This document shows, piece after piece, positions 18,967 to 27,276 of a stretch of DNA of 64,000 bases (position 1 is its first letter; each line of letters opens with the position of its first letter). The stretch lies in NCBI RefSeq assembly GCF_014646575.1, contig NZ_BMNN01000004.1, positions 62,001 to 126,000 on the forward strand. The letters run 5' to 3'. Source of the DNA: Halopseudomonas pertucinogena (GTDB lineage: Bacteria; Pseudomonadota; Gammaproteobacteria; Pseudomonadales; Pseudomonadaceae). A program made the translations under genes and the position numbers. Below the pieces are notes generated by a model, which was not told the origin of the DNA, did not search any database, and was given only the letters and a program-made list of their open reading frames with translations.

Positions 18967-19020
18967 CTGTGCAACCGGAGCATGGGTAACACTTTTAACC
19001 CATGTTGCCGGTTTGCACAG
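18967..19020. repeat. 54-bp imperfect palindrome resembling two abutting insertion-sequence ends
   Basis: The left arm CTGTGCAACCGGAGCATGGG and the right arm (CCCATGTTGCCGGTTTGCAC plus AG) are inverted copies with a few one-base gaps and mismatches, separated by about 12 nt containing AACACTTTTAA. The arms are about 22 nt, too long and diverged for a simple terminator and lacking a T run. It lies among GAGAGGG repeats, 20 bp from the end of oprC. A solo remnant or miniature form of a transposable element is an inference; no transposase is nearby. Confidence 0.5.
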
Positions 19021-19040
19021 GGAGAGGGGGAAGCACACCT

Positions 19041-21101
19041 TCAGAAGCTCATATCCACCCTCGCCCACAGGGTCCGCCCCGGTTCGTTGAACCGCTCACT
19101 GGCCGACAGGCCTACCCCGGCATTGCCCAGCTGATTGAGGTGTTCGCTGTAGGTCTTGTCGAGCAGGTTGTCCACACCCGCGCTGAGCTTGAAATGCTCA
19201 TTGAAGCGATATGCCCCGTTGACGGACAGCAGACCGAAGCCGGCGCTCTCGTCGAAGTCCCTGCTGGTCACGTTGCCCCTGCCTTCCGCCACCCGGGTCT
19301 GCGCGGCGACTACCCGCCAGAGGCCGCTGACACTGACGTCGTCCCGCTCCCAGGTCAGTCCCAGCCGTGCTTCCAGCGGCGGCATCTGCGGCAGCGCCTC
19401 GCCGTCGGAGCTGTTCTTGCCCCAGGCATAGGCCAGGCTTGCGTCGGTCTTCCAGTTTTCCGCCCAGCGGTAGCCGGCGCCCAGCTCGGCGCCCATGATG
19501 CGGGCGTCCACATTGGAGGCCTGGGCTGAGTTCATGCCCATGCCGCCACCCGCGGGGTAGACGAACAGGATGTAATCACGCACCTGACCAGCGTAGGCTG
19601 ACACCCAGGCGTCCAGATTGCCGCGCGAGTATTCCAGCCCAAGATCCAGCTGGGTAGTCTTCTCCGGGCTCAGGCTGGCGAAGGCATCGGTGCCGCCGGA
19701 GAACAGTTCCCAGTAATCCGGAAAGCGCCGGGTATGCCCCAGGCCGATGTAGTAGGTGGCGGGCAGAGCTTCCAGCCCGCCCTCGAAGCGGACAAAGCCG
19801 CTGGGCAGATTATCACTGCGACGGCTGCCGGCGGTGGGGCCGGACGGGCGGTGATCCCGCGAGCTGGCGCGGTCGAAGCGGGCACCGGTGACCCAGCGGT
19901 TATCGTCCTCCAGCTCCAGCGTCCATTCGCCGAACAGGCCGTAATTGTGGAAGTCGGCATCCTTGTCCCAGGGCTGATCACTGTAATCCACCCCGCCACG
20001 CCGGCGGTGCTCGTTGCGCTGGGCGTCCACACCGGTAATCAGCTCATGGTTGCCCCATTGCCAGGTGGCTGCAACACGTCCGCCCAGAGTGCGGCGGTCG
20101 ACATTGGAGGCCATCAGCATCATGCCCGGCGTACGCAGACTGTAGTTGTCCATGACGTGGTCGGCGTAGTTGTAATAGACCCGCGCATCCAGCTGCTGCA
20201 GCACGTCGCCTAAACCACCTTTCTCGAAGCGCAGGGACAGGCTCTCGCGTTCGAACTGGCTGCCGTCCATGCCACGGCCGGCGTAACGGGCCTCGCCGTC
20301 GCCCCGGCCCAGGGTCAGCTCCAGCAGGGTCTCCGCATCCGGCGTCCAGCCCAGCACCAGGTCGCTGTTCCACTTGGCCCAGCGCGAGTGCACTTCGTCC
20401 CCACTGCCATCCTCGTAGTCGTCGGATCTGGAGCTGTTGGCCAGCAGCCGGATGTAGCCCTGCCCGCTGCCCGCCGCCGCATCGATGTTGCGATCGAAAC
20501 GCCCGTGTGAGCCGCCCAGAACGCTGGCATCGATGCGTGCGTCCGGCTCACTGAAGCTCTCCGGGTCGCGCTCGAACAGGATGGTCGCCGCCGAATTGCC
20601 CGGCCCCCACAACACCGTCTGTGGGCCCTTGATCACCGTCAGCGAATCGTAGTTCTCGGGGGTGATGTAGGAACTGGGCGAGTCCATGCGGCTGGGACAG
20701 GCGCCGAGCATCTCACCGCCGTTGCTCAGCAGCTTCAGGCGGGAGCCGAACATGCCGCGGAATACCGGGTCGCTGTTCGAACCGCCGCCGCTCACTGCGG
20801 CGAAGCCGGGGATGGTCTGCAGATAATCACCGGCATCGCTGGCCGGTACCGGCTGGCGCGGAATTTTCGGATCGGTGATCACCGTCAGCGCGGACTGCTG
20901 GCCGACTCCGGTGATGACCACCGGCGCCAGCTGGGCGGCGTCGTGGTGTCCATGGTGGGCGTGGTGATCCGCCGCCAGTGCGCCAGCAGCGAGGGCGCTG
21001 AGCAAGGCGGCATGGGCCGCCTGCCAGCGGCGGCGGGAGTTGAGCAGGGCGCAGCCCTGGGGCAGGCGCACGGGGGCCTGCCGGTCACGAAATCGGGACA
21101 T
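19041..21101 (-). CDS. oprC: OprC/NosA-type TonB-dependent copper receptor
   Basis: 686 residues. After a signal region (about 30-44) and a His-rich stretch (DHHAHHGHHD, 45-54) come the plug domain (PVVITGVGQQ to about 180) and a 22-strand barrel ending WARVDMSF, with the terminal Phe. The copper-binding pair known from P. aeruginosa OprC is intact: Cys135-x3-Met139 in GACPSRMDSP and His315-x-Met317 in YADHVMDNY, each eight residues earlier than in OprC. It imports copper across the outer membrane with TonB energy; NosA supplies nitrous oxide reductase in P. stutzeri. A DUF2946 gene 55 bp upstream is probably cotranscribed. Confidence 0.93.
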   Translation of the reverse strand: MSRFRDRQAPVRLPQGCALLNSRRRWQAAHAALLSALAAGALAADHHAHHGHHDAAQLAPVVITGVGQQSALTVITDPKIPRQPVPASDAGDYLQTIPGFAAVSGGGSNSDPVFRGMFGSRLKLLSNGGEMLGACPSRMDSPSSYITPENYDSLTVIKGPQTVLWGPGNSAATILFERDPESFSEPDARIDASVLGGSHGRFDRNIDAAAGSGQGYIRLLANSSRSDDYEDGSGDEVHSRWAKWNSDLVLGWTPDAETLLELTLGRGDGEARYAGRGMDGSQFERESLSLRFEKGGLGDVLQQLDARVYYNYADHVMDNYSLRTPGMMLMASNVDRRTLGGRVAATWQWGNHELITGVDAQRNEHRRRGGVDYSDQPWDKDADFHNYGLFGEWTLELEDDNRWVTGARFDRASSRDHRPSGPTAGSRRSDNLPSGFVRFEGGLEALPATYYIGLGHTRRFPDYWELFSGGTDAFASLSPEKTTQLDLGLEYSRGNLDAWVSAYAGQVRDYILFVYPAGGGMGMNSAQASNVDARIMGAELGAGYRWAENWKTDASLAYAWGKNSSDGEALPQMPPLEARLGLTWERDDVSVSGLWRVVAAQTRVAEGRGNVTSRDFDESAGFGLLSVNGAYRFNEHFKLSAGVDNLLDKTYSEHLNQLGNAGVGLSASERFNEPGRTLWARVDMSF

Positions 21102-21156
21102 GGGACATTTCCATTTTCAGTAGTCAGGATCGCCGTGTCTGGCACGGTCGGGCTGT

Positions 21157-21555
21157 TCAGATGGAAATGGGTCCAGGGGGTGCCCGCGGATGGTGGGTAC
21201 CATGCCGCCACGCTGGCGGCATCGACATGTCCGGCAGCGGGTGCGCTTTTGCTGGCCGGTATCGAGGCAGGACCAGCGCAGCGAACAGCGTGAGCGGCGG
21301 AATCAGCGTCAGCAGGTCGCAATAGCCACACATGTTCAACACGGTCAGCCACCGGGGCTGACCGGCCATGGCCTGGTGATGTGCGCTGTGGGCCGGGGAT
21401 TCCAGCTCGCCAGCTGCGGTGTCCACGTATTGGCGGTGGACCTGCGGCGTTCCGGTCTGGGCCAGCTGCCATGCTGAATACAGCGGGCCGACGTGGATCA
21501 GCAGCAGTGCAAGCAGGCCAAGCCGGATACTTGCCGGGGAGAGTCGTCTGTGCAC
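21157..21555 (-). CDS. DUF2946 membrane-associated protein beside oprC
   Basis: About 132 residues from the GTG at 21555. A hydrophobic N-terminal helix (RLGLLALLLIHVGPLYSAW) and a second one near the end (LLTLIPPLTLFAALVL) flank a His-containing loop and the motif NMCGYCDLL, whose Cys pair is typical of DUF2946. Function is unknown; family members often neighbour copper receptors. A TTG at 21630 would add 25 hydrophilic residues, but it has no usable Shine-Dalgarno spacing, while GCGGA precedes the GTG by about 10 nt. Probably expressed with oprC. Confidence 0.72.
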   Translation of the reverse strand: MHRRLSPASIRLGLLALLLIHVGPLYSAWQLAQTGTPQVHRQYVDTAAGELESPAHSAHHQAMAGQPRWLTVLNMCGYCDLLTLIPPLTLFAALVLPRYRPAKAHPLPDMSMPPAWRHGTHHPRAPPGPISI

Positions 21556-21665
21556 CGGTAGAAGGTCCGCATCAGGTTCGATGTCCAGAGCATAGCGAAG
21601 GCGCGGAAACGCTTTCTTGGCGAGCGTCAATTCCGGCGCAATTTTTCTTCGCGCATTTCATTCCG

Positions 21666-21679
21666 TTGATCTGCGTCAG
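21666..21679. promoter_or_regulatory. Candidate ANR/FNR box between DUF2946-oprC and the diguanylate cyclase
   Basis: TTGATCTGCGTCAG matches the ANR consensus TTGAT-N4-RTCAA at all but the last base. It lies in the 194-bp divergent interval. Read toward oprC, a site centred 41.5 bp upstream would place a start near 21631, just ahead of the GTG-started DUF2946 gene. Anaerobic control is known for NosA/OprC, so the site is plausible, but one box-like sequence can arise by chance. Confidence 0.4.
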
Positions 21680-21749
21680 CCAGCGCCTGGCTGAACGCCG
21701 GTAATCTTGCCCAGGCCATCATTACGACATCAATTACAACTTCATTCCC

Positions 21750-22901
21750 ATGCCTTCGCTTCTCAGCTTGCTCCGCTACCGTCTGTCGCGTCTCCTGCCT
21801 GCCGAGGTCGCCGGCAGCGAACGCTTGAAATTGCTGACACCCTTTCGTCACCCGCTGCTGGTCAGCCGTCACCGCGCCAGCCTCATTGTTGACCGGGTGC
21901 GGCTGTTTGCCCTGCTGTTCGCTGTGCTGACTCCGCTGTGGGGGGTGATCGATTACCTGGCCTTTCCGTTTCCGCTGTGGGCGCAGCTGTTGGGTATGCG
22001 TCTGCTGGTATGCCTGGCCTTCTTCAGTCTGCTGCTGTTCTATCGAGACCAGGAACACATGGCCGATGCCTACCTGGCGATGTTCTTCCTGTTCGCCATT
22101 CCCACCCTTTTCTATGTCGGTTCGCATACGCTGCTGGCGCATTACCAGCTGACCGACCTGCCCGCCGCAGTGGCTGCCGGCTATGCCTTCCTGCCCTTCG
22201 TGTTGATGGCGGGTTTGGCACTGTTTCCCCTCACGCTGCTGGAAAACCTGTTGGTGGGAGCCGTCCTGCTGATGGCCCAGGGCATCGCCGGGTATATGAA
22301 CTGGTCGACCCTCAACTGGCCTTCCTTCGTCGGTGCCTTCTGGTTGCTGATCCTGATTGCCGGGGTCACCAGTCTGGCCTGCATGAGCCAGCTGGCCTAT
22401 ATGGTCGCCCTGCTGCGCCGGGCAATCCGCGACGACCTGACCGGGGTATTCGCCCGCAACAGCGGCCAGGAGATCCTTCAGGTGCAATGGAGCACCAGCC
22501 TGCGCAATAACAGCGCCCTGTCGGTGGCCTTCATCGATCTCGATCATTTCAAGCAGATCAATGACCGTTTTGGCCATGCCATGGGCGATCAGGCGCTGCG
22601 CGAGGCGAGCCAGCGTATCCAGAGCTGCATGCGCAGCTCGGATAGCCTGGTGCGCTGGGGCGGCGAGGAGTTCCTGTTGATCATGCCGGACACCGACATG
22701 ACCCGGGCGCGCCAAGCGCTGGACCGACTGCAGCGCAGCGGTCTGGGCTCACGCCCGGACGGCACGCCGCTGACCGCCAGCATCGGCCTGGCCGAACGCT
22801 TTTACGACCGGATCGACAGCTCCAGCGGGCTGCTGGAGCTGGCCGACAGCCGCATGTATCGGGCCAAGGCCGCCGGCCGCAACCGCATCCAGGCCATCTG
22901 A
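21750..22901 (+). CDS. Membrane diguanylate cyclase (GGDEF domain)
   Basis: 383 residues. The N-terminal half holds about six transmembrane helices (roughly residues 48-210, e.g. LFALLFAVLTPLWGVIDYL). The C-terminal GGDEF domain starts at DDLTGVFARN (about 230), has substrate-side SVAFIDLDHFKQINDRFGH, and active-site loop RWGGEEFLLIMP (about 307). RSSD five residues before GGEEF is an intact inhibitory site. It should make cyclic di-GMP with product feedback. The membrane part is not a named sensor domain I can recognise, so its input is unknown. Confidence 0.9.
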   Translation: MPSLLSLLRYRLSRLLPAEVAGSERLKLLTPFRHPLLVSRHRASLIVDRVRLFALLFAVLTPLWGVIDYLAFPFPLWAQLLGMRLLVCLAFFSLLLFYRDQEHMADAYLAMFFLFAIPTLFYVGSHTLLAHYQLTDLPAAVAAGYAFLPFVLMAGLALFPLTLLENLLVGAVLLMAQGIAGYMNWSTLNWPSFVGAFWLLILIAGVTSLACMSQLAYMVALLRRAIRDDLTGVFARNSGQEILQVQWSTSLRNNSALSVAFIDLDHFKQINDRFGHAMGDQALREASQRIQSCMRSSDSLVRWGGEEFLLIMPDTDMTRARQALDRLQRSGLGSRPDGTPLTASIGLAERFYDRIDSSSGLLELADSRMYRAKAAGRNRIQAI

Positions 22902-22906
22902 TCCGG

Positions 22907-24022
22907 TTATTCCGGCGCCTGGAGATCCTCCACCAGCGCCTTGAGAAAGCGCGCAGCTTCTCCGCCGGTCACTACCCGATGGTCGATGGTCACCGAGATC
23001 GGCAACACCGGATGCACGGCCATTTCCCCGCCAGCCGCCACCACCTGTTCCCGGATTACCCCGGCGCCCACGATAGCCACCTGCGGCGGGACGATCATTG
23101 GCGTGGCGTAGCGTCCGAACAGCGCTCCGTAATTGGACAGGGTAATGGTCGCGCCCATCAGCTCGGCGGGCGGTATCGATCTGCTGCGCACATCCGCCCG
23201 CAGTCGCCGCAGACCTTCGCGCAGGTCTTCCGCATCGCGCCGGCCCACATCCCGCAGCACCGGCACGAACAGGCCATCGGGCGTGTCCACTGCCACCCCC
23301 AGGTCGACCTGGGCATGGCGGGTGAGGCTCATGGCAAGGGCGTCAAAACCCACATTCAGTGCCGGCTCGGCTTCACAGGCTCGGGCGATGGCCCGCGCCA
23401 GCCTCACCATCGGGTCACGCGCGCCCTCGGGCCAGCGATGCAGATCGGCATCCTCCATCAGGGTGACGGGTACCACCTCGGCATGGGAACGGGCCATGTT
23501 CTTCGCCATGGTCCGGCGCACGCCCCGTACAGGCTCGCCGGCGCCGGGGCGGGCATGCGCGGCACGCTGGACATCGGCCTCGGTCACCTGCCCGTGCGCT
23601 CCGCTGCCCTCGAGCTGTTGCAGATCAATACCCATGTGCCGAGCCAGCTGCCGGGTCTGGGCCGAGGCCTGGACGGCCCAGGCGTCGCGGCTGGAGGGCG
23701 CAGCACCGATGATGAAGTCATCGGCGGCCAGGTCACTGTGGCCGCTGTCCTGGCCCAGGCTGCCGACCACGGTACCGCTGTCCTCTCCGGCACCCTCGAA
23801 CTCCACCAGCGGAGCGCCAACGTGCAGCACGTCCCCCGGTGCGCCGAAACAGCGGCTGATGACCCCGGCCCGGGGCGACGGAATCTCGACGATGGCCTTG
23901 GCGGTCTCGACCGAGACCAGCAACTGGTCCAGTTCTACACTCGCGCCGGGCTGCACGTGCCATTCGACGATTTCCGCCTCCTGCAGACCTTCACCCAGGT
24001 CGGGCAGTTTGAACTGTTTCAT
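22907..24022 (-). CDS. 2-oxo acid dehydrogenase E2 component (lipoyl acyltransferase)
   Basis: 371 residues: lipoyl domain (MKQFKLPDLGEGLQEAEIVE; lipoyl Lys in VETAKAIVEIP, about 43), peripheral subunit-binding domain (TRQLARHMGIDLQQLEGSG, about 130-150), then the catalytic domain. The usual HxxxDG active-site motif reads IDHRVVTGGEAARF, with Thr in place of Asp. Its ATG overlaps the E1-beta stop by 4 bp. With E1-alpha and E1-beta upstream it forms a pyruvate- or branched-chain-type complex; no E3 gene is adjacent. The substrate cannot be fixed from sequence. Confidence 0.88.
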   Translation of the reverse strand: MKQFKLPDLGEGLQEAEIVEWHVQPGASVELDQLLVSVETAKAIVEIPSPRAGVISRCFGAPGDVLHVGAPLVEFEGAGEDSGTVVGSLGQDSGHSDLAADDFIIGAAPSSRDAWAVQASAQTRQLARHMGIDLQQLEGSGAHGQVTEADVQRAAHARPGAGEPVRGVRRTMAKNMARSHAEVVPVTLMEDADLHRWPEGARDPMVRLARAIARACEAEPALNVGFDALAMSLTRHAQVDLGVAVDTPDGLFVPVLRDVGRRDAEDLREGLRRLRADVRSRSIPPAELMGATITLSNYGALFGRYATPMIVPPQVAIVGAGVIREQVVAAGGEMAVHPVLPISVTIDHRVVTGGEAARFLKALVEDLQAPE

Positions 24023-25014
24023 GATGCTTCCCCCTGCATGCTCCGCCGGGCCGCCCGGCAGATGCTGTCCACGTCCGGCAGATAGGCCATCTCCCCACGG
24101 GCGTAGGGAATCACACAGTCGAAACCGGTCACCCGCTGTACCGGCGCTTCCAGCCGGTGGAACAGCCGCTCCTGCAGAACCGCCGCAATCTCCGCCCCCG
24201 GACCGTAACTGCGCGCCGCCTCGTGGATAATGATGCAGCGCCCGGTCTTGTTCACCGAAGCGAGGATGGTCTCGCTGTCCAGTGGCTTGAGCGTCGCCAC
24301 ATCGATCACCTCGCAATCGATGCCCTGCTCCGCCAGCCGGCCGGCGGCCTGCATCGTCTCCTTCAACGCCGCGCCCCAGCTGACCAGGGTCAGATCGCTG
24401 CCCTCGCGCAGGGTAAAACAGGTATCCAGTGGCAGCGGCTGGCCGTCGTCCGTCACTGTCTGCCGCACCGAGCGATAGAGCCGCGACGGTTCGAGGAAGA
24501 TCACCGGATCCGGATCGGCGATGGCCGCCAGCAGCAGGCCGTAGGCGCGGCGGGGCGAGGACGGGATTACCACCCGCAGCCCCGGTACATGCGCCAGCAG
24601 CGCCTCGGTGCTCTCACCGTGGTGCTCCGGGGCGTGGATGCCGGCACCATGCGGTGTGCGCATCACCATCGGGCAGCTCAGCCGACCGCGGGTGCGGCTG
24701 CGCAGGCGACTGGCGTGGGAAATCAGGTGCTCCATTCCCGCGTAGATGAAACCCATGAACTGGATTTCAGCCACCGGCTTCAGCCCCTGGGCGGCCATGC
24801 CGACGGTCATGCCGGTGATCAGCGTTTCAGCCAGCGGCGTGTCCATCACCCGGCGAAAACCGAAGCGTTCGTACAGCCCGAGGGTGGCGCGGAACACACC
24901 GCCGTTGGGCCCGACGTCCTCGCCCAGCACCACCACGTCGGGATCGTCGGCCATCGCCCGATGCAATGCCAGGTTGATGGCTTCCACCATGCACAGTGTC
25001 TTCTGCTCAGCCAT
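24019..25014 (-). CDS. pdhB: 2-oxo acid dehydrogenase E1 beta subunit
   Basis: 331 residues. Transketolase-like domain with VVVLGEDVGPNGGVFRATLGL (about residues 25-45), DTPLAETLITGMTVGMAAQG (about 60) and a C-terminal domain (GRCIIIHEAARSYGPGAEIAA). Completes the thiamine-diphosphate site of the alpha2beta2 E1. Overlaps E1-alpha by 8 bp and E2 by 4 bp, so all three are coupled. The pdhB name follows the comparable PAO1 cluster (PA3415-PA3417). Confidence 0.9.
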   Translation of the reverse strand: MAEQKTLCMVEAINLALHRAMADDPDVVVLGEDVGPNGGVFRATLGLYERFGFRRVMDTPLAETLITGMTVGMAAQGLKPVAEIQFMGFIYAGMEHLISHASRLRSRTRGRLSCPMVMRTPHGAGIHAPEHHGESTEALLAHVPGLRVVIPSSPRRAYGLLLAAIADPDPVIFLEPSRLYRSVRQTVTDDGQPLPLDTCFTLREGSDLTLVSWGAALKETMQAAGRLAEQGIDCEVIDVATLKPLDSETILASVNKTGRCIIIHEAARSYGPGAEIAAVLQERLFHRLEAPVQRVTGFDCVIPYARGEMAYLPDVDSICRAARRSMQGEAS

Positions 25015-26098
25015 GGTTGCCTCCCTGCGCGGCAGCGCTGCGGGTCACCAGCTCGTCGCGCTGGCCACGATAGCGATCCGGCAACCGCTGGTAGAGATGA
25101 TCGAAAGCCGCGCCGGGGTCTTCGTCCGGCATCGTACGGAAGCGCTCGACCGCCGCATTGACCTGATCGCTCAGTTCCTGCTGCAGCTGCTGCTCGCGCT
25201 GCTCGTCCCACAGGCCCTGGCAGTGCAGGAAGCGCTGCATGCGCCCGATCGGCTCGCGCTTCCAGGCCTCGGCCAGCTCGTCGGCACTGCGGTACCGGCT
25301 GGCATCGTCCGAGGTGGTGTGGTCACCCAGACGGTAGGTCACACACTCGATCAGCACCGGTCCCTTGCCCGCGCGGGCCCGCTCGATGGCGTTGTGCAAG
25401 CGGTCATACACGGCCAGCACATCATTGCCATCCACCTGTTCACCGGGGATGCCGGCCGCCAGCGCCTTGTGCGCCAGCGTCGGCGCGGCTGACTGCAGAT
25501 GTCGGGGTACTGATATTGCCCACTGGTTGTTATTCACCACGAACACCAGCGGCAGTTGCCAGACCCCAGCCAGGTTGAGGCTCTCCAGAAAGTCGCCCTT
25601 GCTGGTAGCGCCATCGCCGCAGGTAGTGACCGCTACCCGGGGCTGCTGGCGGATACGAAACGCCGACGCCACGCCACAGGCATGGCAGGCCTGGGTGGCT
25701 ATCGGTACGCAGATCGGGAAATCCTCGGCGGCGCCCGGCGCGGCCCAGGCACTGCCGCGCTCGTCCCCGCCCCAGTACGCCAGAATGTCTTCCATCGCCA
25801 CGCCCCGCTGCAGTTGCACCGCCGTGTCACGGTAATAGGGGATGAGCACATCAGCGGCAGTCATCGCACGCCCCAGCGCGGTGCCTATGGCTTCCTGACC
25901 GAGGGTGGAGGCGTAGGTGCCGATCTGTCCGGTGCGTTGCAGCGCCACGCTCTTCTGGTCGAACACCCGGACCAGGTTCATCTGGCGATACAGCGCGTGC
26001 AGCAGAGTGGGATCGTCGACCCAGCCTGGCAGCTCACCGAGCGGCTGGCCCTGGTCGTCAAGGTAACGGCTAAAGGGAATCTGTACCGATAATGGCAT
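25007..26098 (-). CDS. pdhA: 2-oxo acid dehydrogenase E1 alpha subunit
   Basis: 363 residues. The thiamine-diphosphate motif runs from CGDGATSKGDFLESLNLAGV to FVVNNNQWAISV (about residues 165-200), and the phosphorylation-loop region YRLGDHTTSDDASRYR (about 270) is present. It decarboxylates the 2-oxo acid and passes the acyl group to E2. First gene of the minus-strand cluster. RLGDHTTSDD resembles branched-chain E1-alpha; pyruvate is also possible. Confidence 0.9.
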   Translation of the reverse strand: MPLSVQIPFSRYLDDQGQPLGELPGWVDDPTLLHALYRQMNLVRVFDQKSVALQRTGQIGTYASTLGQEAIGTALGRAMTAADVLIPYYRDTAVQLQRGVAMEDILAYWGGDERGSAWAAPGAAEDFPICVPIATQACHACGVASAFRIRQQPRVAVTTCGDGATSKGDFLESLNLAGVWQLPLVFVVNNNQWAISVPRHLQSAAPTLAHKALAAGIPGEQVDGNDVLAVYDRLHNAIERARAGKGPVLIECVTYRLGDHTTSDDASRYRSADELAEAWKREPIGRMQRFLHCQGLWDEQREQQLQQELSDQVNAAVERFRTMPDEDPGAAFDHLYQRLPDRYRGQRDELVTRSAAAQGGNHG

Positions 26099-26236
26099 GG
26101 CTATCCTCCTGACCGGGTGGCCGGCTTGTGGCCGGTCGTCCCGCCAGCGCCCTGGTGGGGTGCCGGCGATGACAGCGTCTCGTCAGGAGTATAGGTCAGC
26201 TTTTGCGGTGCCGAGGGGTGTCTCGCCGTGAGCCAA

Positions 26237-27136
26237 TCATTCGCCGGGACGGCTAAGCGGGCGGCGGCTGCGCCGCAGATGGCGCAACCCCTCGAATACC
26301 AGCACACCCACTGAGGCCCAGATGGCAATGTAGGTCAGCCACTCCTCGGGGGCGATCTGCTCGCCCAGCAACAGCGCCACCAGCACCAGCAGCACGGGCT
26401 CTACATAGGCGAGAAGACCGAACAGGGTGAAGGTCAGCAGACGCGCCGCCAGGATGTAGCCGACCAGCGCCAGCGCACTGAAAGCACCCAGCAGAGCAAC
26501 CAGCCAGTACAGGTTGGGCGTCGACTCGAACATCGCCGGTGCCGCCCCTCCCGCCCAGGCGAACCAGGCAGCCGCCGGCAACATCAGCAGCATGTCGAAC
26601 CAGAAGCCGCCGAGGTTATCGGTGCCGGCCAGCCGGCGCAGGATGAAATAGAACGGATAGCCCGCTGCTACCAATACTGTTTCCCAGGCAAAGGTACCGG
26701 CCTGCAATAGGGCATTGGCGACCCCGACCACCGCGCAACCGATCGCCAGTTGCTGCAGCCGCGAGGGATGCTCGCGAAATACCAGATAGCCCGCCAGCAC
26801 CATGCTCAGCGGCAGCAGGAAATAGCCCAGCGACACCTCCAGCGCCCGGCCATTGACCGGCGCCCAGAGAAATATCCACAGCTGCGTGCCCGCCAGCGCC
26901 GAGGTCACCAGCTGCAGCAGAAACAGCGACGGCCTCCTGCGCATGCGCGCCACCTGCTCGCGTACCAGCGACCAGTAACTGCTGCACAGCATGAACACCG
27001 TCACGAACGGAAAGGTCAGCAGCATGCGCCAGCCGAAGATCTGCTCGCCGCTGAGCGGAGCAAGCAGAGTGGAGAAATAGTAAAGACCGCCGAACAGCAC
27101 GGATGCCATGACGGACAACAGGACACCAGGTGACAA
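26237..27136 (-). CDS. rarD: RarD/EamA family transporter
   Basis: About 299 residues and ten predicted membrane helices in the two-EamA-repeat layout; LSVMASVLFGGLYYFSTLL at the start and SGEQIFGWRMLLTFPFVTVF are typical of RarD. Substrate unknown; EamA proteins export metabolites. The best start is a TTG at 27136 because TGGAGG lies about 6 nt upstream and the family begins M-S-x-G-V-x-L-S. An upstream TTG (27160) and an internal ATG have no such support. Divergence of function within the family is wide. Confidence 0.82.
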   Translation of the reverse strand: MSPGVLLSVMASVLFGGLYYFSTLLAPLSGEQIFGWRMLLTFPFVTVFMLCSSYWSLVREQVARMRRRPSLFLLQLVTSALAGTQLWIFLWAPVNGRALEVSLGYFLLPLSMVLAGYLVFREHPSRLQQLAIGCAVVGVANALLQAGTFAWETVLVAAGYPFYFILRRLAGTDNLGGFWFDMLLMLPAAAWFAWAGGAAPAMFESTPNLYWLVALLGAFSALALVGYILAARLLTFTLFGLLAYVEPVLLVLVALLLGEQIAPEEWLTYIAIWASVGVLVFEGLRHLRRSRRPLSRPGE

Positions 27137-27238
27137 GACGCCTCCAGGGAGCGGGATCAACAGGTGATTGTACTGGCTTCAGATGACAGAAACCCAGTCG
27201 CGGAAGGTCGCAGAAACGAAAGGCGGGGCGGAGTATGA

Positions 27239-27264
27239 AGGGCAGGCCGGAGCCGGCCTGCCCT
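27239..27264 (-). terminator. Strong hairpin after the OprD-family porin
   Basis: Perfect 12-bp inverted repeat (AGGGCAGGCCGG / CCGGCCTGCCCT) around 2 nt, 13 bp past the porin stop, giving an 11-bp stem with a 4-nt loop. No T run follows on the minus strand, so termination is inferred from stem strength and position. Confidence 0.6.
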
Positions 27265-27276
27265 GGGGAGTACCCC

